DNA of 64,000 nucleotides from Lentzea albidocapillata subsp. violacea (GTDB lineage: Bacteria > Actinomycetota > Actinomycetes > Mycobacteriales > Pseudonocardiaceae). The stretch covers positions 744,001 to 808,000 of the forward strand of contig NZ_FNET01000001.1 of the NCBI RefSeq assembly GCF_900100275.1. Reading direction: 5' to 3'. Below the pieces are notes generated by a model. It saw nothing but the letters and a program-made list of their open reading frames with translations, made no database searches and was not told the origin of the DNA. Shown piece by piece: positions 47,634-56,995 of this stretch. The translations under genes were made by a program, and so were the position numbers. The first letter of the stretch is position 1; the number at the start of each line of letters is the position of its first letter.

Positions 47634-49110
47634 CCTCGCCCGTTACGGCGCGGCGGCGGTGGCCGGCGGCGCGCTGGCCCTGAGCTTCCCGCCGCGCACG
47701 CTCTGGTGGCTCGCCGTTCCCGCCTTTGTGGTGTTCTGGCTGGCGGTGAGGGGCGCGGGCGCCCGGCGGAGCGCCGGTCTCGGGTTCGCGTTCGGGCTCG
47801 CGTTCTTCCTCCCGCACCTGTGGTGGATCCAGCACTTCCTGGGCGACGACTTCGGGCCGTGGCCGTGGCTGGTGCTCAGCGCGTTGATGGCGTTGTTCAT
47901 CTCCGGTGTCTGCACGCTGTTCCCGCTGGTCGCCCGGCTACCGGCGGCTCCGGTGTGGGCGGCGCTGCTGTTCGTGCTGCAGGAGACCCTGCGCGGGCTG
48001 ATCCCGTTCAACGGCTTCCCGTGGGGCCGCGTCGCGTTCGGCCAGGTCGACGGGCCGTTCGCGCGGCTCGCCGTGCTCGGTGGAGCGCCGCTCGTGACGT
48101 TCGCCGTCGTGTTCACCGGGTTCGGCCTGGCCGCCTGGTTCCCGAGGTGGACCCGCGCCTGGGCGCTGGTGCCGATCGTCGCCGCGCTCGCCGTGAGCCC
48201 GCTGATCTCGATCGAGGCTCAGACAGGGCAGCGGACCGTCGCGGTCGTGCAGGGCAACGCCCCCGACCTCGGCCTCGGCCTGCTCACCGAGGGCGCCACC
48301 CTGCGCGACAACCACCTGCGCAAGACCGCCGAACTGGCCGCGCTGGTCCGCGGCGGCGCACTGCCGAAGCCGGACCTCGTGGTGTGGCCGGAGAGCGCGA
48401 CCAGGACCGGTGACCGCGACCCGGTGCTCGACGCCGCCATCGCCGACCTCGGCGTGCCGACCCTGGTGAGCGCGCTGCGCGACGGGCAGAACTCCGTCAT
48501 CACGTGGGACCCGGAGACCGGCGCGGGGGAGTCGTACGCGAAGCAGGAGCTCGTCCCGTTCGCCGAGCACATCCCGCTGCGCCCGCTCGCCCGGATCTTC
48601 ACGCCGTTCGCGGACCAGGCCGATCTCGACGCGGGCACCGAACCGGGCGTGCTGGACATCGCGGGCACGCGCGTCGGTGTCGGCATCTGCTACGAGGTCG
48701 CCTACGACTACGTCCTGAGGGAGAGCGCCGGCGACGGCGCCCAGCTCCTGGTGGTGCCGACGAACAACGCCTGGTACGGCCGCGGCGAGATGACCTACCA
48801 GCAGCTCGGGATGGCCCGCCTGCGCGCGATCGAACACGGCCGCGCGGTCGTGGTCGCGGCGATCAGCGGCGTGAGCGCCGTGGTGCGGCCGGACGGCAGC
48901 GTCGTGCGGTCGACCGGGATGTTCACCGACGACCTGATGGTGGACACCGTGCCGTTGCGCACGGACCTGACGTTCGCGACCAGGTTCGGCGGCGCGATCC
49001 ACGTCGTGCTCACGGGCTTGGCGCTGGCCGCGTGCGCGGTGGCTTTGTGGTCGCGGCAGCGAGCACGACGGGCAACGGGCTCCCGCCCCCGGCGCACCGG
49101 CGAGGACTGA
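47620..49110 (+). CDS. lnt: apolipoprotein N-acyltransferase
   Basis: A 496-residue Lnt. It has about six N-terminal helices and a C-terminal nitrilase-fold domain carrying the catalytic triad: Glu in VVWPESATRT, Lys in YAKQELVPFAEHIPL and Cys in VGICYEVAYDYV. A last helix is near the end. It adds the third acyl chain to lipoproteins. TTG 47620 is the first start after the hydrophobic core opens and overlaps mptB by 14 bases; GTG 47581 is an alternative. It has no fused polyprenol-phosphate-mannose synthase domain, unlike mycobacterial Ppm1. Confidence 0.9.
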   Translation: MRRPDLARYGAAAVAGGALALSFPPRTLWWLAVPAFVVFWLAVRGAGARRSAGLGFAFGLAFFLPHLWWIQHFLGDDFGPWPWLVLSALMALFISGVCTLFPLVARLPAAPVWAALLFVLQETLRGLIPFNGFPWGRVAFGQVDGPFARLAVLGGAPLVTFAVVFTGFGLAAWFPRWTRAWALVPIVAALAVSPLISIEAQTGQRTVAVVQGNAPDLGLGLLTEGATLRDNHLRKTAELAALVRGGALPKPDLVVWPESATRTGDRDPVLDAAIADLGVPTLVSALRDGQNSVITWDPETGAGESYAKQELVPFAEHIPLRPLARIFTPFADQADLDAGTEPGVLDIAGTRVGVGICYEVAYDYVLRESAGDGAQLLVVPTNNAWYGRGEMTYQQLGMARLRAIEHGRAVVVAAISGVSAVVRPDGSVVRSTGMFTDDLMVDTVPLRTDLTFATRFGGAIHVVLTGLALAACAVALWSRQRARRATGSRPRRTGED

Positions 49111-49238
49111 GTCCCGAGCGCAACCGGGCTCTGGTGGCTGCTGTCCATGGTCCGGATGTATCGATCTGATCCACATCCCCCGAACCAGACGAATGACGGT
49201 TCACGGGGAGTGCCTGCCGCTCCTACGGTCTGTTGGTG

Positions 49239-49262
49239 ACCGGGAACCCCCTGCTTCCCGGT
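49239..49262 (+). promoter_or_regulatory. 5' leader hairpin
   Basis: ACCGGGA-10-TCCCGGT forms a short stem in the leader of the next gene, just after a TACGGT -10-like box at 49224-49229. The ribosome site AAGGAG follows. Confidence 0.35.
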
Positions 49263-49280
49263 GCTAAGGAGCCCAACTAC

Positions 49281-50930
49281 ATGAAATCCCTGCGCATGGG
49301 GGCGCTGGCCGTCTTGACGGTCTCAGTGGTCGCCCTCTCGATGACGGGCGCCTCCGCCCACGACCCCAACACCGCCGAGGGCCAGGCCGCCGCCAGGGCG
49401 TTCCTGGCCGACCACCTGCCCGCCGACCGGCACGCCGTCTCCGGCCAGGCCGCCGGCGTTCCGTGCGTCAACGGCAAGGCCGACATCTATCCCTGCAAGA
49501 ACGTCGACCTGCTCAGCGTGCTGCCCCTGTCCGCGATGGGCGGTGGCAACGGCAACGACATCTGGGGCTGGACCGACCCGTCCTCCGGCAAGGAGTACGC
49601 CATCGTCGGCCGCACCAACGGCACCGCGTTCGTCGACGTCAGCACGCCCACGGCGCCGAAGTTCCTGGGCAACCTGCCGTCCAACGGCGGCAGCAGCACG
49701 TGGCGTGACATGAAGGTCTACAAGGACCACGCCTTCATCGTCGCCGACTTCATCACCGGCCACGGCATGCAGGTGTTCGACCTGACCCGCCTGCGGACGG
49801 TCACCACGCCGCAGACGTTCACCGCCGACACCCTGTACAAGGAGTTCGGCCCGGCGCACAACATCGCCATCAACGAGGAGACCGGGTACGCGTACGCGAT
49901 CGGCTCCAACACGTGCCGCGGCGGCCCGCACATGGTCGACATCCGCACGCCGAAGTCGCCGAAGAACGCGGGCTGCGTCTCCCAGGACGGCTACACGCAC
50001 GACAACCAGTGCGTGGTCTACCGCGGGCCGGACGCGACCTACCGGGGCCGGGAGATCTGCTTCAACGCCAACGAGGACACGCTGACGATCGTCGACGTGA
50101 CCGACAAGGCCAGGCCGGTGCAGATCTCGCGCAAGGCCTACTCCGGCGCGCAGTACTCGCACCAGGGCTGGCTGACCGAGGACCAGCGGTACTTCCTGCT
50201 CGACGACGAGCTGGACGAGTCGCGCGGCACCGACAAGCGGACCAAGACCTACATCTGGGACCTGGCGAGCCTCGCGAACCCGGTGCACACCGGCGTCTAC
50301 AACTCGCCCGCGACGGCGATCGACCACAACCAGTACATCAAGGGCAAGTACTCCTACCAGGCCAACTACCAGGCCGGGCTGCGCATTCTCGACGTCAGCA
50401 ACGTCGCCTCGGCGCAGCTGACGGAGGCCGGGTTCTTCGACATCTACCCGGCGGCGAACGAGGCGAAGTTCAACGGGGCGTGGAGCAACTACCCGTACTT
50501 CGCCAGCGGCATCGTCCTGGTCAACGGCATCGAGCAGGGCCTGGTCGTGGTCAAGCCCAACCTCGGCGCCGTCGAGCCGCCCCCTGGTGGCAAGTTCGAG
50601 AACACCGCGGACGTGCAGATCCCGGACAGGGGCGCGGCGGTGACGTCGTCCGTCTCGGTCTCCGGTGTGCCCGGCAAGGCCCCGGCCGCGCTGAAGGTCA
50701 ACGTCGACATCAAGCACCCGTACCGCGGTGACCTGGTGATCGATCTCGTCGCGCCGGACGGGACCTCGTTCCGTCTCAAGGGTTCCAGCAGCGACTCCGG
50801 CGACAACGTGCTGACCACCTACGAGGTCGACGCCGCCGCCGAGGACGCCGCCGGTTCCTGGCAGCTCAAGGTGCAGGACGTCGCCAGCGCCGACGTCGGC
50901 TACATCGACGCGTGGAGCCTGCAGTTCTGA
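49281..50930 (+). CDS. secreted choice-of-anchor B protein with P-domain
   Basis: A 549-residue exported protein. A signal peptide (ALAVLTVSVVALSMTGASA) precedes a beta-propeller-like region with LVIVD-type repeats (for example GTAFVDVSTPTAPKFLGNLP and LTIVDVTDKARPVQISRKAY), as in choice-of-anchor B family proteins. The last 100 residues are a proprotein-convertase P-domain (KHPYRGDLVIDLVAPDGTSF). The function is unknown; such proteins are surface or secreted and may bind proteins. ATG 49281 has AAGGAG upstream. Confidence 0.88.
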   Translation: MKSLRMGALAVLTVSVVALSMTGASAHDPNTAEGQAAARAFLADHLPADRHAVSGQAAGVPCVNGKADIYPCKNVDLLSVLPLSAMGGGNGNDIWGWTDPSSGKEYAIVGRTNGTAFVDVSTPTAPKFLGNLPSNGGSSTWRDMKVYKDHAFIVADFITGHGMQVFDLTRLRTVTTPQTFTADTLYKEFGPAHNIAINEETGYAYAIGSNTCRGGPHMVDIRTPKSPKNAGCVSQDGYTHDNQCVVYRGPDATYRGREICFNANEDTLTIVDVTDKARPVQISRKAYSGAQYSHQGWLTEDQRYFLLDDELDESRGTDKRTKTYIWDLASLANPVHTGVYNSPATAIDHNQYIKGKYSYQANYQAGLRILDVSNVASAQLTEAGFFDIYPAANEAKFNGAWSNYPYFASGIVLVNGIEQGLVVVKPNLGAVEPPPGGKFENTADVQIPDRGAAVTSSVSVSGVPGKAPAALKVNVDIKHPYRGDLVIDLVAPDGTSFRLKGSSSDSGDNVLTTYEVDAAAEDAAGSWQLKVQDVASADVGYIDAWSLQF

Positions 50931-50936
50931 CCCTGA

Positions 50937-50967
50937 CGCGGGTGGGCGGTTCCGCCGCCCACCCGCG
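50937..50967 (+). terminator. intergenic terminator hairpin
   Basis: A perfect 13-base GC-rich stem (50937-50949 with 50955-50967) and 5-base loop follow the stop codon by 6 bases. Confidence 0.7.
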
Positions 50968-50982
50968 CCGCTAGGAGTTGTC

Positions 50983-51849
50983 ATGCGCAAGCTCACTCTT
51001 GTCGACTGGATGTTCGCCCTGCTCGCCGTCGCCGTGGTGGCAGGCGGCGGCATCATGGTGTTCGCCAGGTCCGCACCGCCGATGCAGCACCAGAACATGG
51101 GCGCCGTGGTCCCCGCCGCGCACAGCGACGGACTGTCCGATGTGGAGAGTGGCTACCGCTTCGAACGCGTGATCATGCCCGAGACGCGCGGCACCGCCGT
51201 GCCGGTGGCGTTCCGGATCCTCGACGGCGCGGGCAAGCCCGTCACCCGGTTCCTGGACAACCAGACCAAGCAGATGCACTTCTTCTCCGTGCGCGAGGAC
51301 ATGTTCGTCTTCGAGCACCTGCACCCCGTGCTGGACGGCGACACCTGGCGCACCACGCTGTCCCTGCCCGACGGCGGCGCGTACCGCATGTTCGCGGAGT
51401 TCGTGCCACTCGACACGGCGGACCCGCGCCACCCGGTCGTGCTCGGCGTGCCGTTCAGCATTCCCGGTGACACCACGTGGGCCCCGGTCCCCGCGCCCGA
51501 AGCCGGTGCGGCGGCGACCGACGGCTACAGCGTCGTGCGGGTGGACGAGCCGGCCCAGCCCAAGGCGATGACCCAGCAGACGCTGCGGCTGTCGATCCGC
51601 GCCCCGGACGGCACACCGGTCAGCTCGCTGGAACCCCACCTCGGCGCCAACGGCCACATGACCGGGTTCCACACCATGCTGCTGTCGGCCACGCACCTGC
51701 ATCCCGTCGAACTGGCGGGAGTCCCGCTGAACAACGGTGAGCTGAGCTTCCAGGCGGTGTTCGCCGACCGGGGCGAGTACCGGCTGTTCCTGGAGTTCGC
51801 GCACGGCGGCAAGCTGCGCCGGGCGGCGTTCACGGTCTCCGTCGGCTGA
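50983..51849 (+). CDS. membrane-anchored or secreted His/Met-rich protein
   Basis: A 288-residue protein with one N-terminal hydrophobic helix (MFALLAVAVVAGGGIMVFA) and an extracytoplasmic part with two related halves. Each half has a Met/His cluster ending in LHPV: QMHFFSVREDMFVFEHLHP and HMTGFHTMLLSATHLHPV. The arrangement suggests metal (copper-like) binding. I do not recognise a named domain with confidence. ATG 50983 is preceded by TAGGAG. It converges on the antiporter gene 8 bases away. Confidence 0.7.
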   Translation: MRKLTLVDWMFALLAVAVVAGGGIMVFARSAPPMQHQNMGAVVPAAHSDGLSDVESGYRFERVIMPETRGTAVPVAFRILDGAGKPVTRFLDNQTKQMHFFSVREDMFVFEHLHPVLDGDTWRTTLSLPDGGAYRMFAEFVPLDTADPRHPVVLGVPFSIPGDTTWAPVPAPEAGAAATDGYSVVRVDEPAQPKAMTQQTLRLSIRAPDGTPVSSLEPHLGANGHMTGFHTMLLSATHLHPVELAGVPLNNGELSFQAVFADRGEYRLFLEFAHGGKLRRAAFTVSVG

Positions 51850-51857
51850 GCCGCGGC

Positions 51858-53132
51858 TCACCGGACCGGCGACGGGGCCCGGACGTCGGCCCCGGCCTCC
51901 AGGTGGTCGGGCAGCGACGCACGGTAGATCGGCATCGCCGCCGCCGTCGTGACGATCGCGACGGCGACGAGGATCGCGAACATCTCCGGTGTCACCAGGT
52001 CGTAGGCGAGGCCGATGTTGATGAAGATCAGGATCATCAACCCGCGGGCGTTCATCAGGCCGCCGACCGCGGAGGCGTAGCGCCACGAGTAACCCTGCGC
52101 GCGGACCACGAGACCGCAGCCGAGGTACTTGCCGGCGAACGCCGCCAGCATGATCACCGCGAGCGGGAACCAGAGCGCACCACCCGAGCCGAAGCCGTCC
52201 AGTTGCGTGTTGAGGCCGCTGAACGCGAAGAACACCGGCAGCAGCAGGATGGAGTTCAGGTCGGAGAGCTTGGTCTCCAGCTCGTGGCGCACGACCTTCG
52301 ACTTGGGCATCGCGAGACCGGTGATGAAGCCGCCGAACACCGAGAACACGCCGATGTAGTCGGTGTACCAGCCGGCGACCAGCACGATCAGCAGGATCAC
52401 CGCCACCATGTCGCGGCTGAGTTTGCCGTCGCGTTCGGCGCGTTCTCCGATCTTGGCCAGCCACTTGCGGCCCAGCGTGAGCATCAGCGCCGCGAAGATC
52501 GCCGCGCCGAGGATGGTGCGCAGTGCGCCGGACGGGCTGCCGGACGCGCCCACGGCGATGATCAGGGCGAGGAACGCCCACGCCACCGCGTCGTCGATCG
52601 CGGCGGCGACCAGGGTCAGGCCGCCGATGGGGGTGTTGGCGATGCCGCGTTCCTGCAGGATCCGGGCGAGCATCGGGAACGCGGTGATCGACAGGGCGCC
52701 GCCGACGAACAGCATGAACACCCACAGGCTGGAGCCTTCGGGGCTCAGCGAGTCGAAGAAGATCACCGCCGCGCCCGCGCCGAGCAGGAACGTCGGCACG
52801 ATGCCGGAGGCGGCGAGCACGGACGCCTTGCGCGCGTTGGCACCCGTGGTGAGTCCGTGGTCCAAAGAGGACCCGACGAGGAACATGTAGAACGTCAGGC
52901 CGATCGTGCTGAGGACGTACAGGGTGCTCTTGACGTCGGCCGGGAAGAGCTGGGCCTGCACGCCGGGGGCGACGGCGCCGAGCAGCGCGGGGCCGAGCAG
53001 GACGCCGGCGACCATCTCGCCGACCACCCTGGGTTGTTTGACCAGCATGGCGAGGCGTCCGCACACGGTGGTCGCGACGAGCACGACCGCCAGCGCGGCG
53101 AAGACCTGCAACGCGAAGTGGATCTGGTTCAC
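51858..53132 (-). CDS. CPA2-type cation:proton antiporter
   Basis: A 424-residue membrane protein with about 12 helices. The core helix LVAAAIDDAVAWAFLALIIA carries the ID-D pair typical of NapA/KefB-type CPA2 exchangers, and VVGEMVAGVLLGPALLGAVA is the usual first repeat. There is no C-terminal NAD-binding domain. It starts 16 bases after the P450 gene, so it is probably the last gene of the 51.9-59.9 kb operon, perhaps for export or ion balance. Confidence 0.9.
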   Translation of the reverse strand: MNQIHFALQVFAALAVVLVATTVCGRLAMLVKQPRVVGEMVAGVLLGPALLGAVAPGVQAQLFPADVKSTLYVLSTIGLTFYMFLVGSSLDHGLTTGANARKASVLAASGIVPTFLLGAGAAVIFFDSLSPEGSSLWVFMLFVGGALSITAFPMLARILQERGIANTPIGGLTLVAAAIDDAVAWAFLALIIAVGASGSPSGALRTILGAAIFAALMLTLGRKWLAKIGERAERDGKLSRDMVAVILLIVLVAGWYTDYIGVFSVFGGFITGLAMPKSKVVRHELETKLSDLNSILLLPVFFAFSGLNTQLDGFGSGGALWFPLAVIMLAAFAGKYLGCGLVVRAQGYSWRYASAVGGLMNARGLMILIFINIGLAYDLVTPEMFAILVAVAIVTTAAAMPIYRASLPDHLEAGADVRAPSPVR

Positions 53133-53148
53133 CGGGGATCTCCTGGGG

Positions 53149-54444
53149 TCAGTGCCGGACCGGGCAACCCTGCGTGTCGTGCGTGTCGAAGTAGCGCCCG
53201 GCCGGCCGGAGGCGGTGGGCGTGCAGCACCATCGCGGTGCCGAGCACGAGCTGGACGACGCTGCGCCAGACGTCCTCCCAGCGGTCGCGCACGCGCATCA
53301 GTACGAGCCTGAAGCGCGGCACCGGGCCGTCGCGGACGAGCAGGCACGGCCCGCGGCTGGGCAACGAGCGGGTGTGCGTGACGGAGGAGTGCGGTGTGAC
53401 GCGGCGCAGCACTTCCCGTGCGGACGCGCGCATCGCGATGGGGGACAGGCGCCACGCCGGGCAGGGGCGGTTGGCGGCGACGCCGAACGGGATGTGGTGT
53501 TCGTTGCGCGCCGCCGTTGTCTCCCAGCGGCCGGGGTCGAACACGTCGGGGTCGTCGTACCCGGTGGCGTGGTAGGCGGGATAGTTGAAGCACAGCACCG
53601 AACCCGCCGGGAAGAACGTCCGGTCGTCCAGTTCGATGTCCGCGGTCGTGATGCGGTGGGCGATGCCGAACAACGGGTAGAGCCGGAAGGTCTCGTCGAG
53701 GACGTGGGCGAAGTACCGGTCGTCGTCGACGCGCCGGGCCGCTTCGGGGTGCTGGGCCAGTGCGAGCAGCAGGTGCGCCATCGCCTCGGCCATCTGCACG
53801 ACCGCGGTGTTGAAGTAGGTGCCCTGCAGGTAGTGCACCTGCTCGGTCTCCGACAACGTCCGCGGCAGCGGATGCCGGACGTCCGCGAGCCGGGCCCGCA
53901 GGTAGCGGGTGAGGCGGGCGCGGCGGGCGGGATGGCGTAAACCGGTGCACTTCAACGAGGTCACGACGTCGGTGGCGTGCGCGACGATCAGGTCACGCGC
54001 GTGGCGCGGGCACGGTTCGCCGAACACCAGCTCGTAGAAGTACTCGGCCCACACCGGCATCATCAGCTCGCGCAACCGCACGGCGGTGACGCGGCCGGTG
54101 ATCACCTCGTCCAGCACCTTCGCGGTGCAGCGCGTCGCGGCCGCCGACAACGCCTCGCTCGATCCCGCGAGGAACGTGCGGGTCGCGCGGGCCACGTCGT
54201 CGTAGCGCGGCCCGGCCTCCAGGTGCTCCTGGTGCACCTCGGGACCGGGGGACAGCCAGTACCAGAACAGGTCCGAGAGCCCGGCGCCCTTGCTGCGGCC
54301 GTTCGCGGCGGGATGGCTGTAGAGCTCCTGGAAGCGGCCGGGGCCTACCTGCTCGTTCGGGAACGTGATGGCGTTGTCGCCGTTGACCTTCTCGAACACC
54401 TTGGCGCGCAACGCGACCACGCGTGCGGGCAACCAGTTCAGCAC
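53149..54444 (-). CDS. cytochrome P450 with atypical I-helix
   Basis: A 431-residue P450. The ExxR motif is DETFRLYP, and the heme-Cys loop is IPFGVAANRPCPAWRLSP, with one extra residue between FG and Cys compared with the usual FGxGxHxC. The I-helix reads YFNTAVVQMAEAMAHLLLAL and lacks the acid-alcohol (E/D-T) pair that normally drives oxygen activation. It may use peroxide or perform a non-hydroxylating reaction. The GTG start overlaps the end of the FMN-oxidase gene by 7 bases. Confidence 0.82.
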   Translation of the reverse strand: MLNWLPARVVALRAKVFEKVNGDNAITFPNEQVGPGRFQELYSHPAANGRSKGAGLSDLFWYWLSPGPEVHQEHLEAGPRYDDVARATRTFLAGSSEALSAAATRCTAKVLDEVITGRVTAVRLRELMMPVWAEYFYELVFGEPCPRHARDLIVAHATDVVTSLKCTGLRHPARRARLTRYLRARLADVRHPLPRTLSETEQVHYLQGTYFNTAVVQMAEAMAHLLLALAQHPEAARRVDDDRYFAHVLDETFRLYPLFGIAHRITTADIELDDRTFFPAGSVLCFNYPAYHATGYDDPDVFDPGRWETTAARNEHHIPFGVAANRPCPAWRLSPIAMRASAREVLRRVTPHSSVTHTRSLPSRGPCLLVRDGPVPRFRLVLMRVRDRWEDVWRSVVQLVLGTAMVLHAHRLRPAGRYFDTHDTQGCPVRH

Positions 54445-55433
54445 CGGGCCACCACCATGTCCCTGGACAGCTCGCCGCCGCACATCGCCAGGACGTGCTG
54501 GAACTCGTCGCGCAGCACGTCGAGCACCCGCCGCACACCCTGCTCGCCGTCCGCCGCCAGTCCCCACAACACGGGCCTGCCGATGCCGACGGCCGACGCC
54601 CCCAGTGCCAGCGCCAGCGCGATGTCCCCTCCACTTCGGACTCCGCCGTCGAGCACGACCGGCACCCGCCCGGCCACCGCGTCGACCACGGCGGGCAACG
54701 CGTCGAGCGACGCCGGCACGAGGTCGAGCTGGCGTCCGCCGTGGTTGGACACGACGATGCCCGCCACGCCGTGCCCGGCCGCGAGCGCCGCGTCCTGCGG
54801 ATGCAGGATTCCCTTGACCCACAGTGGAAGCGTGGTCATGTCCCGGATCCGGCCGAGGTGCTCCCACGACACCGCCGGCGACATCTCGATGTTCCGTAGT
54901 GTGGCCCCGGCCAGGTCACGCATGTTCTCCGCGGCCAGGCCGGCGGGCAGGTCGTGGAAACCGTGCGCGATGTCTCGCCGGTGGCGGCCGAACACGGGGG
55001 AGTCGACCGTCACCACCAACGCCGCGCAGCCCGCCCGTTCCGCCCGCCGCACCAGAGCCTCCGTGACGTCCATGTCGGGCTGGACGTAGAGCTGGAACCA
55101 CACCGGCCCGCTCGCGGCCGCCACGACACTGGCGATCGGCACGGTCGAGGCCATGCTCGACACCAGCGTCGTGCCGCCCGCCGCCCGCGCGGTCGCCAGT
55201 TCGCCGTCGGGGTGAGCGAGCTTGTGGAACGCGGTCGGTGAGATCAGCACCGGGAAGTCGTCGCTGATCTCGTTGCCCCGCAACACCCTCGGCAGCAGCG
55301 CGAGGCGCCGGAACGCGGCCTCGTTGTCCGCGAGCACGACCTCGTCCCCGACCCCGCCCGCGAAGAAGTCGTAGTGGACGGGGTCGAGCACCGCGCGTGC
55401 CTTGTCGTGCAGTTCCGCGAGCACCGGGTTCAC
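54438..55433 (-). CDS. FMN-dependent alpha-hydroxy-acid oxidase
   Basis: A 331-residue FMN enzyme of the lactate/glycolate/mandelate oxidase family. It has HYDFFAGGVGDEVVLADNEA, ISPTAFHKLAHPDGELATAR and the active-site segment VVSNHGGRQLD (His base and Arg), with DGGVRSGGDIALALALGA holding the phosphate. It oxidises a 2-hydroxy acid to the 2-oxo acid; in natural-product pathways relatives act on mandelate-like acids. It starts at GTG inside the stop codon of the preceding gene (GTGA). Confidence 0.9.
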   Translation of the reverse strand: MNPVLAELHDKARAVLDPVHYDFFAGGVGDEVVLADNEAAFRRLALLPRVLRGNEISDDFPVLISPTAFHKLAHPDGELATARAAGGTTLVSSMASTVPIASVVAAASGPVWFQLYVQPDMDVTEALVRRAERAGCAALVVTVDSPVFGRHRRDIAHGFHDLPAGLAAENMRDLAGATLRNIEMSPAVSWEHLGRIRDMTTLPLWVKGILHPQDAALAAGHGVAGIVVSNHGGRQLDLVPASLDALPAVVDAVAGRVPVVLDGGVRSGGDIALALALGASAVGIGRPVLWGLAADGEQGVRRVLDVLRDEFQHVLAMCGGELSRDMVVARC

Positions 55434-56995
55434 CGGAGGTACTCCCGCAGCGGAGCCTTGTGCACGGCCTCGCTGTCCCACTCGTTCTCGAGGTTCTCGG
55501 TGATGTGGTGCTCGTCGACGAGCACGCCGCCGCGGAACCGCCGCACCACCGGGTGCAGGTAGCGGCCGTCGAGCCCGCTGGTGTCGTCCTGCGAGGTGCG
55601 ACCGGCGGTGATGTCGAACGGGTTGACCTTGTCGTGGTCGGCGCCGTACTCCAGCGTCACCGTCAGGTACGACGCGACGTCGCCGAACTCGCCGCGCTCC
55701 ACGGCCTCGTGCAGGTGCGCCAACGGCACCTCCTCGACGTAGCGCACCGAGCCGTCCTCGCCGGTCAGCACGGCGTCGGCGAGGAACGAGAACAGCTGCC
55801 ACAGCGCGGAGGTCCGGTTGACCCGCTCGATGACCGCCTCGGTGACGGCCTCCGGCGTGGGGTCGACGGAGCGGCTGGGCCAGTCCACGCCGTGGTAGCG
55901 CTGTTCCGCGATCCGGTGCAGTGCGCGCACTCCGTAGCGGAAGCCGTGGATGAACCCGCTGGTCGACTTCTTGAAGTCGCGCATCTGCGTGATCGTGCCC
56001 GCGAAGAACATGTCCGGGACGTTCACCGACTCCCACGCCGCCGTCTGGTCCGGGAAACGCGACCTGATCGTGAGCTGTGGCCGGCACTCCGGCGCGAAGA
56101 TCGAGGCGTCGAACCGGAACCCGGTCGCGAGGATCACCCGGTCGTAGCGGATCTCCTTGATCACCTCGTCGACCCGCTGGAAGCTGACCTTCACCAGGTA
56201 GTCGTCGCCGTCGCGGCGGATGCCCGCGATGTGGCCGTCCAGCACGGCGTTCTGCGACTTGAGCTGGTAGGTGTCGAGGAAGTTGTTGTTCACCGCCCGC
56301 AGGTGGCCGACGAAGTGCGTCTGCCACGCCAGTTTCAGCGAACCGGGCCCGGCGACGTGGATGACCGAGGCGGTCTCGACGAGGGCATCGGCGGTCTCGA
56401 ACGCCGAGTTGCCGCGCCCGATGATCAGCACCTTCTTGTTCGTGAAGTTCTGCGGGTCGACGGAGACGTCGTAGTAGTGCTCGGCGTGCTCGACGCCCTC
56501 GATGTCCGGCACGTACCGCTGCGAGACGCCCGTCGCCACGATGATCCGCTTCGCGCGGTAGGTGCCGCCGTGCTGGTCGCGCACCACGAAGTCGTCCGGC
56601 CGCGTGACCGAGACGACCTCGGTGTCGTAGCGGACCGGCAGGTCGTTCTTCACGGCGAAGTCGCCGAGGTAGCGGACCATGTCGTCGGCGTCCGGGAAGT
56701 ACCTGGGCGTGTAGCCGGTGAACAGCAGCGCGGGATCGTCGGACAGCAACGAGTTCCAGTCGACGCGCAGGTTCAGCTCGGGGTCGTCCCAGCCGGTGTG
56801 GATCTTGTTGATGGAGATCAGCTGCCGGTGCCGGGGGAAGCGGGTGAAGAACGTTCCCGCCGCCGCGCCGGACTCCAGCACCAGGTGGTCACGCCCCGCC
56901 TGGTCGAGCAGGTAGGAAGCCTGCAGCCCGGCCGGACCCGCACCGATCACGAGACACTCGGTCGTTACCTCGCTGGACACGACGTTCTCCTTCAC
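55430..56995 (-). CDS. FOXRED2-like flavin monooxygenase (copy 1)
   Basis: A 521-residue FAD/NADPH protein. The FAD motif is LVIGAGPAGLQASYLLDQAG, the NADPH motif is KVLIIGRGNSAFETADAL, and the closing FAD motif is in PDMFFAGTITQMRDFKKSTS. The segment FFTRFPRHRQLISINKIHTG is strikingly like vertebrate FOXRED2/ERFAD, as is the NNNFLDTYQLKSQNAVLDG stretch. It probably acts as a class B-like monooxygenase on an amine, sulfur or carbonyl group. It is related along its whole length to the gene at 58352. The start is ATG 56995 or GTG six codons later. Confidence 0.85.
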   Translation of the reverse strand: MKENVVSSEVTTECLVIGAGPAGLQASYLLDQAGRDHLVLESGAAAGTFFTRFPRHRQLISINKIHTGWDDPELNLRVDWNSLLSDDPALLFTGYTPRYFPDADDMVRYLGDFAVKNDLPVRYDTEVVSVTRPDDFVVRDQHGGTYRAKRIIVATGVSQRYVPDIEGVEHAEHYYDVSVDPQNFTNKKVLIIGRGNSAFETADALVETASVIHVAGPGSLKLAWQTHFVGHLRAVNNNFLDTYQLKSQNAVLDGHIAGIRRDGDDYLVKVSFQRVDEVIKEIRYDRVILATGFRFDASIFAPECRPQLTIRSRFPDQTAAWESVNVPDMFFAGTITQMRDFKKSTSGFIHGFRYGVRALHRIAEQRYHGVDWPSRSVDPTPEAVTEAVIERVNRTSALWQLFSFLADAVLTGEDGSVRYVEEVPLAHLHEAVERGEFGDVASYLTVTLEYGADHDKVNPFDITAGRTSQDDTSGLDGRYLHPVVRRFRGGVLVDEHHITENLENEWDSEAVHKAPLREYLR

